The notes beneath the pieces were generated by a model that was given only the letters and a program-made list of their open reading frames with translations, was not told where the DNA came from and did not search any database. Below, in pieces: positions 56,849 to 64,000 of a stretch of 64,000 nt of DNA (its first letter is position 1; the number at the start of each line of letters is the position of its first letter). Origin of the DNA: a virus; the IMG/VR virus record IMGVR_UViG_3300020179_000005, positions 145,702 to 209,701 of that record. One strand, given 5' to 3'. Made by a program: the position numbers and the translations under genes.

Positions 56849-57106
56849 ATGGAACAGTTAAAGAATATACTACTTAGGATAGTTGCGACCTTTGCCGCAT
56901 CAGGTTTGGGTGTGGTTGGCGCGGGCACGATAGCTGGAGTGCCAATTTGGAAGGCTGTATTTATGGCTGGCATAGCGGGTGTGGCCACGGTCGTAGAGGG
57001 ATTGTCACGTGCATTTCTGGACGATGGCAAACTGAGTGCCAAAGAAATCAACGAAGTATTCAACAAGGTGGACAAGAAGGCAAAGAAAGTCGCTGATGCA
57101 GAATGA
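56849..57106 (+). CDS. Holin-like membrane protein
   Basis: 85 aa from ATG 56849 (CAGGAGTG upstream). Two Gly/Ala-rich hydrophobic helices (ATFAASGLGVVGAGTIAGV; AVFMAGIAGVATVVEGL) and a charged C-terminus (KVDKKAKKVADAE), the size and topology of class II phage holins. It opens the cassette holin / lipoprotein / membrane protein / endolysin. Confidence 0.65.
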   Translation: MEQLKNILLRIVATFAASGLGVVGAGTIAGVPIWKAVFMAGIAGVATVVEGLSRAFLDDGKLSAKEINEVFNKVDKKAKKVADAE

Positions 57107-57297
57107 AAAAAGCGATAGTAGCGGTGGCTATTTTGCTTTTATCTGGATGTGGATACGATGGAAGTTATCGCTACTCATGTCAAGATCCCATAAACTGGGA
57201 AAATGAAGAGTGCAATCCGCCGATATGCAAAGTTGATGGTGCGTGCTCAAAGGATCTTATTGGATTCGATTGGGAGGAAGAAACAGATGAGAAATAA
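57103..57297 (+). CDS. Small lipoprotein (possible spanin-like)
   Basis: 64 aa: MKKAIVAVAILLLSGCGYDGS, a signal peptide with lipobox LSGC (Cys16), then a Cys-rich acidic tail. Position between holin-like genes and endolysin suggests a lysis accessory role. ATGA overlap with the previous gene. Confidence 0.65.
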   Translation: MKKAIVAVAILLLSGCGYDGSYRYSCQDPINWENEECNPPICKVDGACSKDLIGFDWEEETDEK

Positions 57298-57580
57298 GAA
57301 AAGGTTTAGTCCAGAAGAACTCGATGCGCGTTTAAAATTTGTAGTTGGTTGCGTTCTTGCGGGAGTGTTGGCAATGACAACTGCTGGAGTGCTGTATGCA
57401 TTGGTGTTTGTTACTCAACCTATAGGTGTTCAATCAGAGAATGATAAAATGTTTTTTGGCGTGCTCTCAAGTGTTGCCACATTCATTACCGGTACGCTCG
57501 CTGGGTTGATGATCTCAACAGGAAGAAATAAGCACGAGGAGACCGAGACGACCACCGAAGATGGCGATCAGCAACCATGA
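57287..57580 (+). CDS. Second holin-like membrane protein
   Basis: 97 aa from ATG 57287 (GGGAGGAAG upstream). Two hydrophobic helices (~19-42 and ~57-75, ending TLAGLMISTGRNK) and a Glu/Thr-rich tail. A decayed copy of its last ~23 residues lies after the endolysin at 58281. Stop overlaps the endolysin start. Confidence 0.65.
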   Translation: MRNKKRFSPEELDARLKFVVGCVLAGVLAMTTAGVLYALVFVTQPIGVQSENDKMFFGVLSSVATFITGTLAGLMISTGRNKHEETETTTEDGDQQP

Positions 57581-58272
57581 CGCAGGGGTATGTCACCGGC
57601 ATAGACGTGTCTGAGTACCAGGGGGAAATAGCCTGGAAGAAGGTCGCCTCGTTCGGGTTTGATTTTGCATACATCAGAAGCAACGTGGGCACCAAGCAGG
57701 ATTCCATGCTTGAGTACAACTCGAAGCGCGTAGCGAACAACAAGATACCGTTCGGCTACTACGTGTACGTGAAACCAGAACTTGACGCCGAGGAGCAGAT
57801 ATCAATTCTTCTCGACGCACACCGCAAGTACGGGGCGAACCTCGCTCCACAGATAGACGTAGAGCACCACGGCGACCTTCACCCAAGGCATGTGAGGAAA
57901 TCCGTTGACCACATCATAAAGCGTGCGACCGAAGCACTCGGGAGACCCCCGACGGTGTACAGCGGCGATTGGTTCTGGAATTCGAGAGTCAAGTCGCGCA
58001 AGCACGGCAACTGCCCGCTATGGGTGGCGAAATACGTCCAGTACTCGCATAAGCAATTTGAGCAGAATAGTGTGCCGATGAACCCCGCCGACTGGGTCGA
58101 TTGGGCATTATCTTTTGAACAGCCCAAACCACTGATGGGCTGGAAGGATTGGGACATATGGCAGTTCGCCGCTGGGTATAACAACTGCGGCAAGCGATAC
58201 GGAATGGTCTCCAACGACCTTGATTTGAACATCATGAAGGCAGAATGCATGGCAAGGCTCAAGCTCGACTGA
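57577..58272 (+). CDS. GH25 muramidase endolysin
   Basis: 231 aa. GIDVSEYQGEIAW (D10) opens the GH25 domain; YGANLAPQIDVEHH (D94, E96) is the catalytic pair; GYYVYV, PPTVYSGDWFW and WDIWQFA are the other conserved strands. It hydrolyses the MurNAc-GlcNAc bond of peptidoglycan for lysis. There is no separate cell-wall-binding domain. Base composition is much richer in G+C than the flanking genes, suggesting recent acquisition. Starts by ATGA overlap with the holin-like gene. Confidence 0.92.
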   Translation: MTQGYVTGIDVSEYQGEIAWKKVASFGFDFAYIRSNVGTKQDSMLEYNSKRVANNKIPFGYYVYVKPELDAEEQISILLDAHRKYGANLAPQIDVEHHGDLHPRHVRKSVDHIIKRATEALGRPPTVYSGDWFWNSRVKSRKHGNCPLWVAKYVQYSHKQFEQNSVPMNPADWVDWALSFEQPKPLMGWKDWDIWQFAAGYNNCGKRYGMVSNDLDLNIMKAECMARLKLD

Positions 58273-58280
58273 GCCCGAGA

Positions 58281-58352
58281 ACATTAGCCGGCCTAATGAT
58301 TTCGACAGGCCGCAATAAACATGACGATGAACCTGAAAGTGATGCTAGCTAA
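58281..58352 (+). pseudogene. Remnant copy of the holin-like C-terminus
   Basis: Codons read TLAGLMISTGRNKHDDEPESDAS-stop, matching TLAGLMISTGRNKHEETETTTED of the 57287 product with silent and conservative changes. No start codon. Best explained by insertion or exchange of the endolysin gene within a lysis module. Confidence 0.65.
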
Positions 58353-59016
58353 CTAGTTTTTTATTAATCTCTTTCTTTAAATCTATAAAAGTAGAGTTCT
58401 TCATCAGAATCTGCAACCCAGCGTGAACCAGTGTGCTCGCATGAAAATTCGCGTGAGAATATAAGCCAATCTGGTCTGTCGAGCTTCTTTGTAATCCAAC
58501 TTCCGTCCGGTCCATCCAAAGCACACGGTTGTTTGGTTGTATGAAAAACTGTCCACCCTCGCCCTCGAACACATGCCCACACTTGTGGCCTGCGGCGTAC
58601 TCACCGTAGCCCGCCTGATATTGAGGACCCATGCACCAATCAAGCGTAAACATATATTTGGCTTTATGCTGCGTGTGATCCTTAAGCCATATCATGGCAC
58701 CACGATTCTTGCAGTAGTCAATAATATTTACCGATGCATAATAAGAAATAGAATCCCACAGCTGTATCCAGTCCAACGGAAAAGCAGTTGGGGTATCAAC
58801 CCACAGGCTGGTTAAATATTGAATCGGCACTCTTGCGTGCTGACTACCGTACTCGGTCATAACGCTGAATAGCCCGCAGCGTTGCGGTATTGAAGTGTAC
58901 ATAAATACTTCTACGGGAATGCGCTCGTTAGTTGGGTTCGGATCCTCATCATAAAGAAACGCTTTGTCCATGCCCGCATAAAACGTTGGTATATTTACAT
59001 TAAGATAATTGCTCAT
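58345..59016 (-). CDS. Hypothetical 223-aa protein
   Basis: No signal peptide or membrane helix. Aromatic-, His- and Cys-containing (WCMGPQYQAGYGEYAAGHKCGHVFEGEGGQFFIQPNNRVLWMDRTEV). Looks like a compact beta-rich enzyme or binding protein; no family recognised. Starts at ATG 59016 inside the preceding small gene. Convergent with the endolysin cassette. Confidence 0.6.
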   Translation of the reverse strand: MSNYLNVNIPTFYAGMDKAFLYDEDPNPTNERIPVEVFMYTSIPQRCGLFSVMTEYGSQHARVPIQYLTSLWVDTPTAFPLDWIQLWDSISYYASVNIIDYCKNRGAMIWLKDHTQHKAKYMFTLDWCMGPQYQAGYGEYAAGHKCGHVFEGEGGQFFIQPNNRVLWMDRTEVGLQRSSTDQIGLYSHANFHASTLVHAGLQILMKNSTFIDLKKEINKKLVS

Positions 59017-59095
59017 TCCAATACCATTGATTATTTAATTCCGGATCGTAGATATATTCTTGTGGATTTTCTGAATCATATACATTTGGTTCCAT
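59000..59095 (-). CDS. 31-aa acidic peptide
   Basis: MEPNVYDSENPQEYIYDPELNNQWYWNEQLS; three bases after the previous minus-strand stop and overlapping the next start by 17. Tight packing supports coding; no family. Confidence 0.45.
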   Translation of the reverse strand: MEPNVYDSENPQEYIYDPELNNQWYWNEQLS

Positions 59096-59098
59096 AAA

Positions 59099-59266
59099 TT
59101 AATTCTTTGTTGTCAAACTGTATATATCTAATAAAATATTTTCGACTTCTTCATAAGAAAATAATTGTCTTTCAGCCGTAGATATTTCAGTTAAAAAATT
59201 CTCTACGGACAATTTGATCTCATCAATCTTATCATCATTTTTACTACGAAACAATATTTTACTCAC
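59099..59266 (-). CDS. Hypothetical 55-aa protein
   Basis: GTG start overlapping the end of the 59259-62000 gene by eight bases (GTGAGTAA). MSKILFRSKNDDKIDEIKLSVENFL..., helical and acidic. Packing and open length make it likely real. Confidence 0.55.
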   Translation of the reverse strand: MSKILFRSKNDDKIDEIKLSVENFLTEISTAERQLFSYEEVENILLDIYSLTTKN

Positions 59267-62000
59267 TGTCGTTTTTTAATACTTCATGAATGTAATGAAC
59301 ACCTAGGGCTACAACCGTGGCGATGATAGCCATCTTTCTTGTCTCGCCAGACAATGTAACAAACATTACAAAGCTACCAGCCAATGTGAAAGCCAATCCG
59401 GCTGTGGTCTCCCATACCTTTTTACCCAATCCAAACCAATTCATTTTTTTCATTTCTATACCCCCTTCTGTATAGTAATTAAATATACTGTTTCTTGTCA
59501 AAACAATATCTTCTTCGTCGCCTTCTGGACCCTCTATTCCACCACCCTCTTCCTCTTCTTCTTCTAGTTCTTCTTCCTTTCTAGCAGCGTCTCCAGAGCC
59601 CCCAGAAGCTTGACCCCCACCAGGACTACCCCCACCACCTGAAGACCCACCAGAAGGGCTCCTAGAGCCTCCAGAAGGCCCTGTAGAAGCCGCTGCGGTG
59701 CCTATTGTGGATATTACGGTGGCAGCTGCTATGATCGTTCTGCGATCCCCTACGTCTATGCTAGAGCCGGTTGGCACATACTCATCAAAGCCTTCTCCGT
59801 ATATATTAATTTCTTCTTCAAAAGCTTCTTTAATTTCTTCTGGTGCTTCGGTCAAAGCCTCTGACAATTCAGACTTTTGTTCTTCAGTAAAAAGCTCTGG
59901 CTCTATAGCAGCGAATACTTCTTGAGCAGTTTCTGTAGAAACATTATCAAAGTTTTCATTTAAAATAATAGCTACGGCTACAGCTGCGGCTATAGGTTCA
60001 TCATCTTTTTTAGTCAACGCCTCAATAACATTGCTTAGACCCTCAGTGCTTTTAACTGATTCAATAAGTTCTGTTGTTTTTTCTTCCGAAAGTTCTTCTA
60101 AAACTTCAGCCAATTTGTCCGGTTCAACTTGTTCCATTATTTCCGCAAGCTCTTCTGAACTAGCTTCATCTATTGCGTTCAAAACTTCTTCAGTTGTTGC
60201 GTCTTTTTCTATTACTACTTCATCTTGTGATGATTCTGTTTCTTCTTGTGTGGATTCTTCTTGGTCTGTTTCTTCTTGCTGCTGTTCTTCTTCTGGGGAT
60301 TGCTCTGGCTCATCAGGAAGAGTCGTCGGAGTTGTTTCAGGCTCCTCAGGCTGAGGTTCCTTTTCCTCCTCAGGAATAGTAGTTTTTGGAACTGTAGTAG
60401 TAGTAGTAGTAGTTTCTTCTGGTTCAGGAAGAGTTGTTGTTGTAGTTGTTTCTGGAACAGTAGTTGTAGTGGTTTCCGGAACAGTTGTTGTTGTTGCGGG
60501 CGGAACGTAGACAGTTGTAGTGGTAGTCGTTTCTGGCGGAACATAGACAGTTGTGGTAGTTGTTGTTGCGGGCGGAACGTAAACGGTTGTTGTAGTTGTC
60601 GTTGTTGTAGTAGTCGTGGTTGTCGTCGGCGGAATCGTAGTTGTGGTCGTCGTTGTCGGCGGAACCGTAGTTGTCGTGGGCGGCAGCGTGGTTGTCGTGG
60701 TTGTCGTTGTCGTAGAGGTGGTTGTCGTGGTTGTCGTTGTCGTAGAGGTGGTTGTCGTGGTTGTCGTGGAGACTGGGTTTGGATCAACGACGCTTGCGAC
60801 AGATGTTGAGTCGCTGATGCGCAGCATGTCGACAAAGTAGATGTCGCCGCCGCCTGAGGGAAGTGTGAAGCTCAAGATGATCTTGCCGTTGCCGTTGAAA
60901 TAGATCTCTTTGTAATAGCCAGGAGCCTGGCAGGTTGAGCAGCCGGAGGTAAGAACCGAGTGGCTGATCGTAAATGACGCTGTTGTGTTGTCGGCGTATG
61001 TGACGGTGCCTGTCTCGTTGCCGTTCTTTGCACCAACGCGGAAGTAAAAGCTTCGAGGATTCAACGACGACGGAAGCGTAAATACGGCAGGCTGTGACGG
61101 ATAATTTGCGTAGATTGCGTAACCTTGCGTGCCGTAGCCGTTGCTCAGGTTCGCGTAGTACCAACCGCCTTGGTTCGATGTCGTCAGGTTGCTGTTGTTG
61201 ACAGTGACGGTAAGACCAGTAAGCGTTGGCCCGGGACCCTCGAATTGCTCTGTTGTCTCTGTGCCTTGACCCGCGGCGGGGATTGTCGTTGTCGTTGTTG
61301 TGGTTGTGGTAGGAGGAACGGTGGTTGTCGTTGTCGTTGTCGTTGTTGATGTGGTTGTTGTTGTTGGAGGGTTGTTGATCTCAACGGCAGACGATGATCC
61401 AATGCAGGGTTGGTGTCCAGAGTTAGCTGAGCATGTCTGCCAACCGAGAGAAGATGTCCAGCCAGTGTTTGATGTAAACGAGCCGTTCGTAAGAAGCTCG
61501 GTGCCGTCGAGAGTCAGCGACGCGGATTCGACCTGGGCGCCGTAGTTACCGGCCCAGAACTCTCCGTCTCGACCGATGATAAAGATACGAGCGGTGACGA
61601 CGCTGTTCCAGCCAGCGCCAACGCCGGCTGCGGTGACAGAGACGCTGTAGCTGTTGAATGTTCCTCCGTCGGTGAGAGTGATGAACCCGGTGCTGTGCGA
61701 ATAGATGCCACCTCCGCCGGCGCCAAGAAGCTCGATGCCAACAGCTACGGTGTCGGACGACACCTTCCAGTCCTGCACCTCTGCAGCCGAGATGGTCGCC
61801 GTCAGCGTGCTCGCCGAGGCGACGCTCGCCGAGATGTTTACGTCCTGCGAAACGACCGCCTGCTGCCAGGCGAACACGAGCTTGCCGTCGCCTGACGCGC
61901 GAACAGGGTTAGGGACGACCAGCGCCACGACGAGCGACAGCGAGTAGGCGAGTGCGGGCAGGAACGCAAGCCATCTATTGCGCAAAAATAGTCTTGGCAT
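59259..62000 (-). CDS. Large secreted/surface protein with threonine-rich repeats
   Basis: 913 aa. Signal peptide (LAFLPALAYSLSLVVALVV, cleavage near VRAS). Two beta-sandwich-like extracellular regions (~40-215 and ~255-420) separated and followed by long Thr/Pro linkers (TTTTTT-VPP/YVPP repeats), then a Glu-rich helical region (~560-760), a Gly/Ser/Pro stretch, an acidic run, and one or two hydrophobic helices near the C-terminus (~855-900). This resembles host cell-surface proteins of Acidimicrobiia more than a virion fibre; it may coat the infected cell or be a displayed adhesin. The 5' part is markedly GC-rich, the 3' part AT-rich, suggesting a chimera. Confidence 0.7.
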   Translation of the reverse strand: MPRLFLRNRWLAFLPALAYSLSLVVALVVPNPVRASGDGKLVFAWQQAVVSQDVNISASVASASTLTATISAAEVQDWKVSSDTVAVGIELLGAGGGGIYSHSTGFITLTDGGTFNSYSVSVTAAGVGAGWNSVVTARIFIIGRDGEFWAGNYGAQVESASLTLDGTELLTNGSFTSNTGWTSSLGWQTCSANSGHQPCIGSSSAVEINNPPTTTTTSTTTTTTTTTVPPTTTTTTTTTIPAAGQGTETTEQFEGPGPTLTGLTVTVNNSNLTTSNQGGWYYANLSNGYGTQGYAIYANYPSQPAVFTLPSSLNPRSFYFRVGAKNGNETGTVTYADNTTASFTISHSVLTSGCSTCQAPGYYKEIYFNGNGKIILSFTLPSGGGDIYFVDMLRISDSTSVASVVDPNPVSTTTTTTTSTTTTTTTTTSTTTTTTTTTLPPTTTTVPPTTTTTTTIPPTTTTTTTTTTTTTTVYVPPATTTTTTVYVPPETTTTTTVYVPPATTTTVPETTTTTVPETTTTTTLPEPEETTTTTTTVPKTTIPEEEKEPQPEEPETTPTTLPDEPEQSPEEEQQQEETDQEESTQEETESSQDEVVIEKDATTEEVLNAIDEASSEELAEIMEQVEPDKLAEVLEELSEEKTTELIESVKSTEGLSNVIEALTKKDDEPIAAAVAVAIILNENFDNVSTETAQEVFAAIEPELFTEEQKSELSEALTEAPEEIKEAFEEEINIYGEGFDEYVPTGSSIDVGDRRTIIAAATVISTIGTAAASTGPSGGSRSPSGGSSGGGGSPGGGQASGGSGDAARKEEELEEEEEEGGGIEGPEGDEEDIVLTRNSIFNYYTEGGIEMKKMNWFGLGKKVWETTAGLAFTLAGSFVMFVTLSGETRKMAIIATVVALGVHYIHEVLKNDSE

Positions 62001-62042
62001 CTAGCCGCACCCCCCGGTATAGTTAGGCTAGACTAATAGTAA

Positions 62043-62085
62043 TAAAAAAATAGAGTGAAGCGCATCCCGGGACACGCTTCACTCT
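62043..62085 (-). terminator. Rho-independent terminator (minus strand)
   Basis: AGAGTGAAGCG/CGCTTCACTCT perfect 11-bp stem (62052-62085) followed on the minus strand by ATTTTTTT. It ends the 63964-62086 gene group, one base after the methyltransferase stop. Confidence 0.88.
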
Positions 62086-62667
62086 TCATGTTTGCGGTTT
62101 AACCGCATCAATTTTCAATAAATAGTCTTCGTGGATTATGGGTTTAGAAGCATCGACTTTTAGCCAACCCCATTCCTCTCCTGATTTTACATCAACAATT
62201 TCAAAACCCAACTTTTGAAAATCGTCTACCAACATTCTACTTGTGAATCCAACAAAATGAAAATCATGAGGGTTTATTTGCTCTGCAAAAAATATTTGCT
62301 GCATAGCTCTATCTCCTTCTAGTGAATCCATTGTCAATATTTGTCTACATGCGCCAAGAAAATCTGGAACTTCAATCCTTATCATTCCACCTGGTTTTAA
62401 TATCCTACACCATTCCTGTAAAGCTTTAGGATATTCTCTCCATGGAAAATGTTCTAAACATTCAGAGCTAAATACTACATCAGCGTAGTTATCTTGAAGG
62501 GGTATTTTTCTTGCATCACAAACAATATCAACAGGATGCCATGTATTATCCGCAGAGTATAATGGAAATGGATCAATATCAACATGAGTCCAATCAGGTC
62601 CAAGATACGTCCTCGTTCCTATAACCACTTTAATCCCAGAACCCTTTGGTATTGTTTCTAATCTCAT
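62086..62667 (-). CDS. Class I SAM-dependent methyltransferase
   Basis: 193 aa. IKVVIGTRTYLGPDWTHVDIDPFPLYSADNTW, VCDARKIPLQDNYADVVFSSECLEHFPW and EWCRILKPGGMIRIEVPDFLG give the Methyltransf_11 pattern (acidic strand-2 end D33/D35, motif II, LKPGG). The usual first glycine-rich loop is shortened (VVIGTRTYLG). Substrate unknown; often sugar or small-molecule modification in phages. Forms a gene pair with the TauD-like oxygenase 12 bases upstream. Confidence 0.8.
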   Translation of the reverse strand: MRLETIPKGSGIKVVIGTRTYLGPDWTHVDIDPFPLYSADNTWHPVDIVCDARKIPLQDNYADVVFSSECLEHFPWREYPKALQEWCRILKPGGMIRIEVPDFLGACRQILTMDSLEGDRAMQQIFFAEQINPHDFHFVGFTSRMLVDDFQKLGFEIVDVKSGEEWGWLKVDASKPIIHEDYLLKIDAVKPQT

Positions 62668-62679
62668 ATTATTCTTCCT

Positions 62680-63450
62680 CTACTCAATAAAATCAGTTGT
62701 TATTACATGGCCAACTATGTGTTCTTTTGGTGGAAGCTGTTTTCTAACCAATATTCTTTGCACCCACCTATCAGTTCCATCATACTTGGGCTGAAATGGT
62801 TTGCGACCATGTACGGTTTTATTATTATCTATAACCAAAAGATCACCAGTCTCTAAAACAATTTCTTGTACACATTTAGAAACCGCTTCAGCAAATTTGT
62901 CTATAGCCATACTGGCTAATATATTTGTTGGCTTCATAAGATCTTCATCATAGGTCATGTTGTATTCACTGCCTATTTTTTTAAGTATCTGAAGTGTTGT
63001 TTGTCTGTATTTTTTACCTGGAAGTTGAAAGCTTTTGTCAACAGAAGTTGTGTAAGCTGGATCCTGAAGATACTGAAGCATTTCGTTGCTTAACTGACAA
63101 ACTATGTCTTCTACATTTGCGTAGGTTGTAACCGCAGTGGGATCACCCCTAAGACAAAGAAGCATGACATAATCTGGCTTATAAGGGTGAAAAGCCGCTT
63201 CGGTGTGCAACGCTAACTGAACCTTGGAAGAAGTAGATATCTGCATATACTCGGTTTTGTGAACGGGAACTATATTTTGTATCAACGCACCTGCTTGTTC
63301 TTGAACAAAACTTATTGGATAACCAAAAGAAAGCCCTTCAACTAAAAGTGTTTTACGAGCTTCTTCTAGTGCTGGAGAACTATAATATGGTTGAGCTGGC
63401 GTGCAAGGAACATCGCCTATTTTTACATGTTTAAATAATTGTACACCCAT
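62680..63450 (-). CDS. TauD/CAS-like 2OG-Fe(II) oxygenase
   Basis: 256 aa. QLALHTEAAFHPYKPDYVMLLCLRGD supplies H82-x-E84, typical for the TauD/clavaminate synthase clade (HxE rather than HxD), and GDLLVIDNNKTVHGRKPF the distal His, with RWVQRILVR for 2-oxoglutarate. Substrate not evident; small molecule, nucleotide or amino-acid hydroxylation is typical. Followed by the methyltransferase, suggesting consecutive hydroxylation and methylation. Confidence 0.82.
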   Translation of the reverse strand: MGVQLFKHVKIGDVPCTPAQPYYSSPALEEARKTLLVEGLSFGYPISFVQEQAGALIQNIVPVHKTEYMQISTSSKVQLALHTEAAFHPYKPDYVMLLCLRGDPTAVTTYANVEDIVCQLSNEMLQYLQDPAYTTSVDKSFQLPGKKYRQTTLQILKKIGSEYNMTYDEDLMKPTNILASMAIDKFAEAVSKCVQEIVLETGDLLVIDNNKTVHGRKPFQPKYDGTDRWVQRILVRKQLPPKEHIVGHVITTDFIE

Positions 63451-63459
63451 ACCTACACA

Positions 63460-63666
63460 TTATATCAGGCTTTTTAGGATCAAGAAGTATAGTTTTTGTA
63501 AATCTTGTGGTTGAATACTAAAAACATAATCTTTATCTGCGGCTTTAATGGTTACGCAATGAACATTCAGCAGGTCACCATTTGAAGTTATCGATGGAGT
63601 GGGCCTTGAAATACTAATATCAGTTATGGCTGGCATAAAGCCATCAAATACACCGTCTTCTGACAT
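63460..63666 (-). CDS. Hypothetical 68-aa protein
   Basis: MSEDGVFDGFMPAITDISISRPTPSITSNGDLLNVHCVTIKAAD..., beta-rich. Located between a basic protein and the TauD-like gene in the same direction. No family. Confidence 0.55.
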   Translation of the reverse strand: MSEDGVFDGFMPAITDISISRPTPSITSNGDLLNVHCVTIKAADKDYVFSIQPQDLQKLYFLILKSLI

Positions 63667-63678
63667 AGCTATATTATA

Positions 63679-63960
63679 TCACTTCTTTTTTTGTTTTTTA
63701 AACGTACTCACATTTCTTGGAGCCTGACCCTTAACTCCTTTTTGCGGAGTGCCAGAAGCTCTTTTCCTTTTTACTGCGCTTCTTTTTTGCGCAGCCGTCA
63801 TTCTTGCCGCTTTGGCCGCAGGCACGCACTTGGCGTATCCAGAACCACCTTTGCCAGAAGTTCCACAGGGCTGATACTTGCCCTTCTTTTTGGGCGCACC
63901 AATGTTAACCCACTTCTGATCAAACCACTTAGTGAGGCCAACGCCTTTAGGGCCTGGCAT
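63679..63960 (-). CDS. Basic 93-aa protein (DUF5872-like)
   Basis: LTKWFDQKWVNIGAPKKKGKYQPCGTSGKGGSGYAKCVPAAKAARMTAAQKRSAVKRKRASGT matches the W..kWV.i.......G.y.PCG......aKC.P..kA..mt..qr..av.rKr pattern of a short basic protein family common in phages. Highly Lys/Arg-rich; probably nucleic-acid binding or virion-associated. Confidence 0.6.
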   Translation of the reverse strand: MPGPKGVGLTKWFDQKWVNIGAPKKKGKYQPCGTSGKGGSGYAKCVPAAKAARMTAAQKRSAVKRKRASGTPQKGVKGQAPRNVSTFKKQKKK

Positions 63961-63963
63961 TAT

Positions 63964-64000
63964 CTACTTCTTTTTTCTTTTTGAAGACTTACCAGATGAT
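63964..64000 (-). CDS. 3' end of a minus-strand gene (partial)
   Basis: The frame ending at 63964 reads SGKSSKRKKK-stop and runs off the window; three bases separate it from the next start. A basic C-terminus like its neighbour. Confidence 0.45.
   Translation of the reverse strand, partial: SSGKSSKRKKK

Noticed and set aside
60246-60835. Long frames opposite and overlapping the threonine-repeat region
   Set aside because: They are shadows of the ACN-rich repeats of the 913-aa protein and consist of low-complexity Ser/Cys/Gln/Arg runs.

Overview
The window reads as part of a large tailed-phage (Caudoviricetes) genome infecting an actinobacterium. It has dense, short, mostly overlapping genes, seven scattered tRNA genes, a complete lysis cassette (holin-like proteins plus a GH25 endolysin) and no rRNA or host metabolic operon. 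Actinobacterial affinity is inferred from a WhiB-family regulator, a 3Fe-4S-type ferredoxin and long threonine-rich linkers of the kind common in Acidimicrobiia; the exact host is not determinable here. No terminase, portal, major capsid or DNA polymerase is recognisable, so the virion and replication cores lie mostly outside the window.

Layout. 1-10.7 kb: less AT-rich genes (PcfJ-like, SLOG, zinc-finger proteins, an 880-aa protein) separated by strong hairpin terminators, a ~470-nt highly structured non-coding RNA (6980-7448), a run of microproteins and eight copies of a start-associated AAAATAGGGG motif. 10.7-18.6 kb: HicA-like protein, tRNA-Arg, HTH protein, a structured 92-nt RNA in front of a lysozyme-like gene, a second 861-aa paralogue of the 880-aa protein, an IS110/HhH-like protein and a 2OG oxygenase. 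18.63-19.0 kb: a 10-unit array with an almost exact 37-bp period. 19-31.6 kb: SF2 helicase, WhiB, secreted subtilase, tRNAs, many small proteins and an S2P-like membrane protease.

31.6-48.2 kb is the most striking block: genes resembling every tier of a ubiquitin-like pathway. They are E2-like proteins (three paralogues at 31621, 41373 and 43274 with a PRTRC-B/Prok-E2_D-like signature), a RING-like zinc protein (32802), a JAB/JAMM deubiquitinase-like protein (33616, with a textbook -1 frameshift signal between its domains), a ThiF/E1 (35401), a small Ubl ending in GEKG (36185), a Ycf46-like AAA+ ATPase (36536) and an HslV/20S-beta-like Ntn hydrolase (47537). SSB and a family-4/5-type uracil-DNA glycosylase sit in the same transcription unit. 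A plausible model is phage-directed tagging, unfolding and degradation (or de-tagging) of proteins. The individual families are recognisable; their joint function is inference.

49.4-64 kb: a structured RNA at a convergent junction; a minus-strand group (metallopeptidase-like protein with a possible frameshift, HAD phosphatase); tRNA-Gly; a minus-strand ADP-ribosyltransferase-like protein divergent from a plus-strand run (ferredoxin, membrane proteins, OmpA-like protein, holins, GH25 endolysin, with a decayed holin-tail duplicate after it); and a minus-strand block with a 913-aa threonine-rich surface-type protein, a methyltransferase and a TauD-like oxygenase. Starts were chosen by ribosome-binding sites; many differ from the longest open frame.
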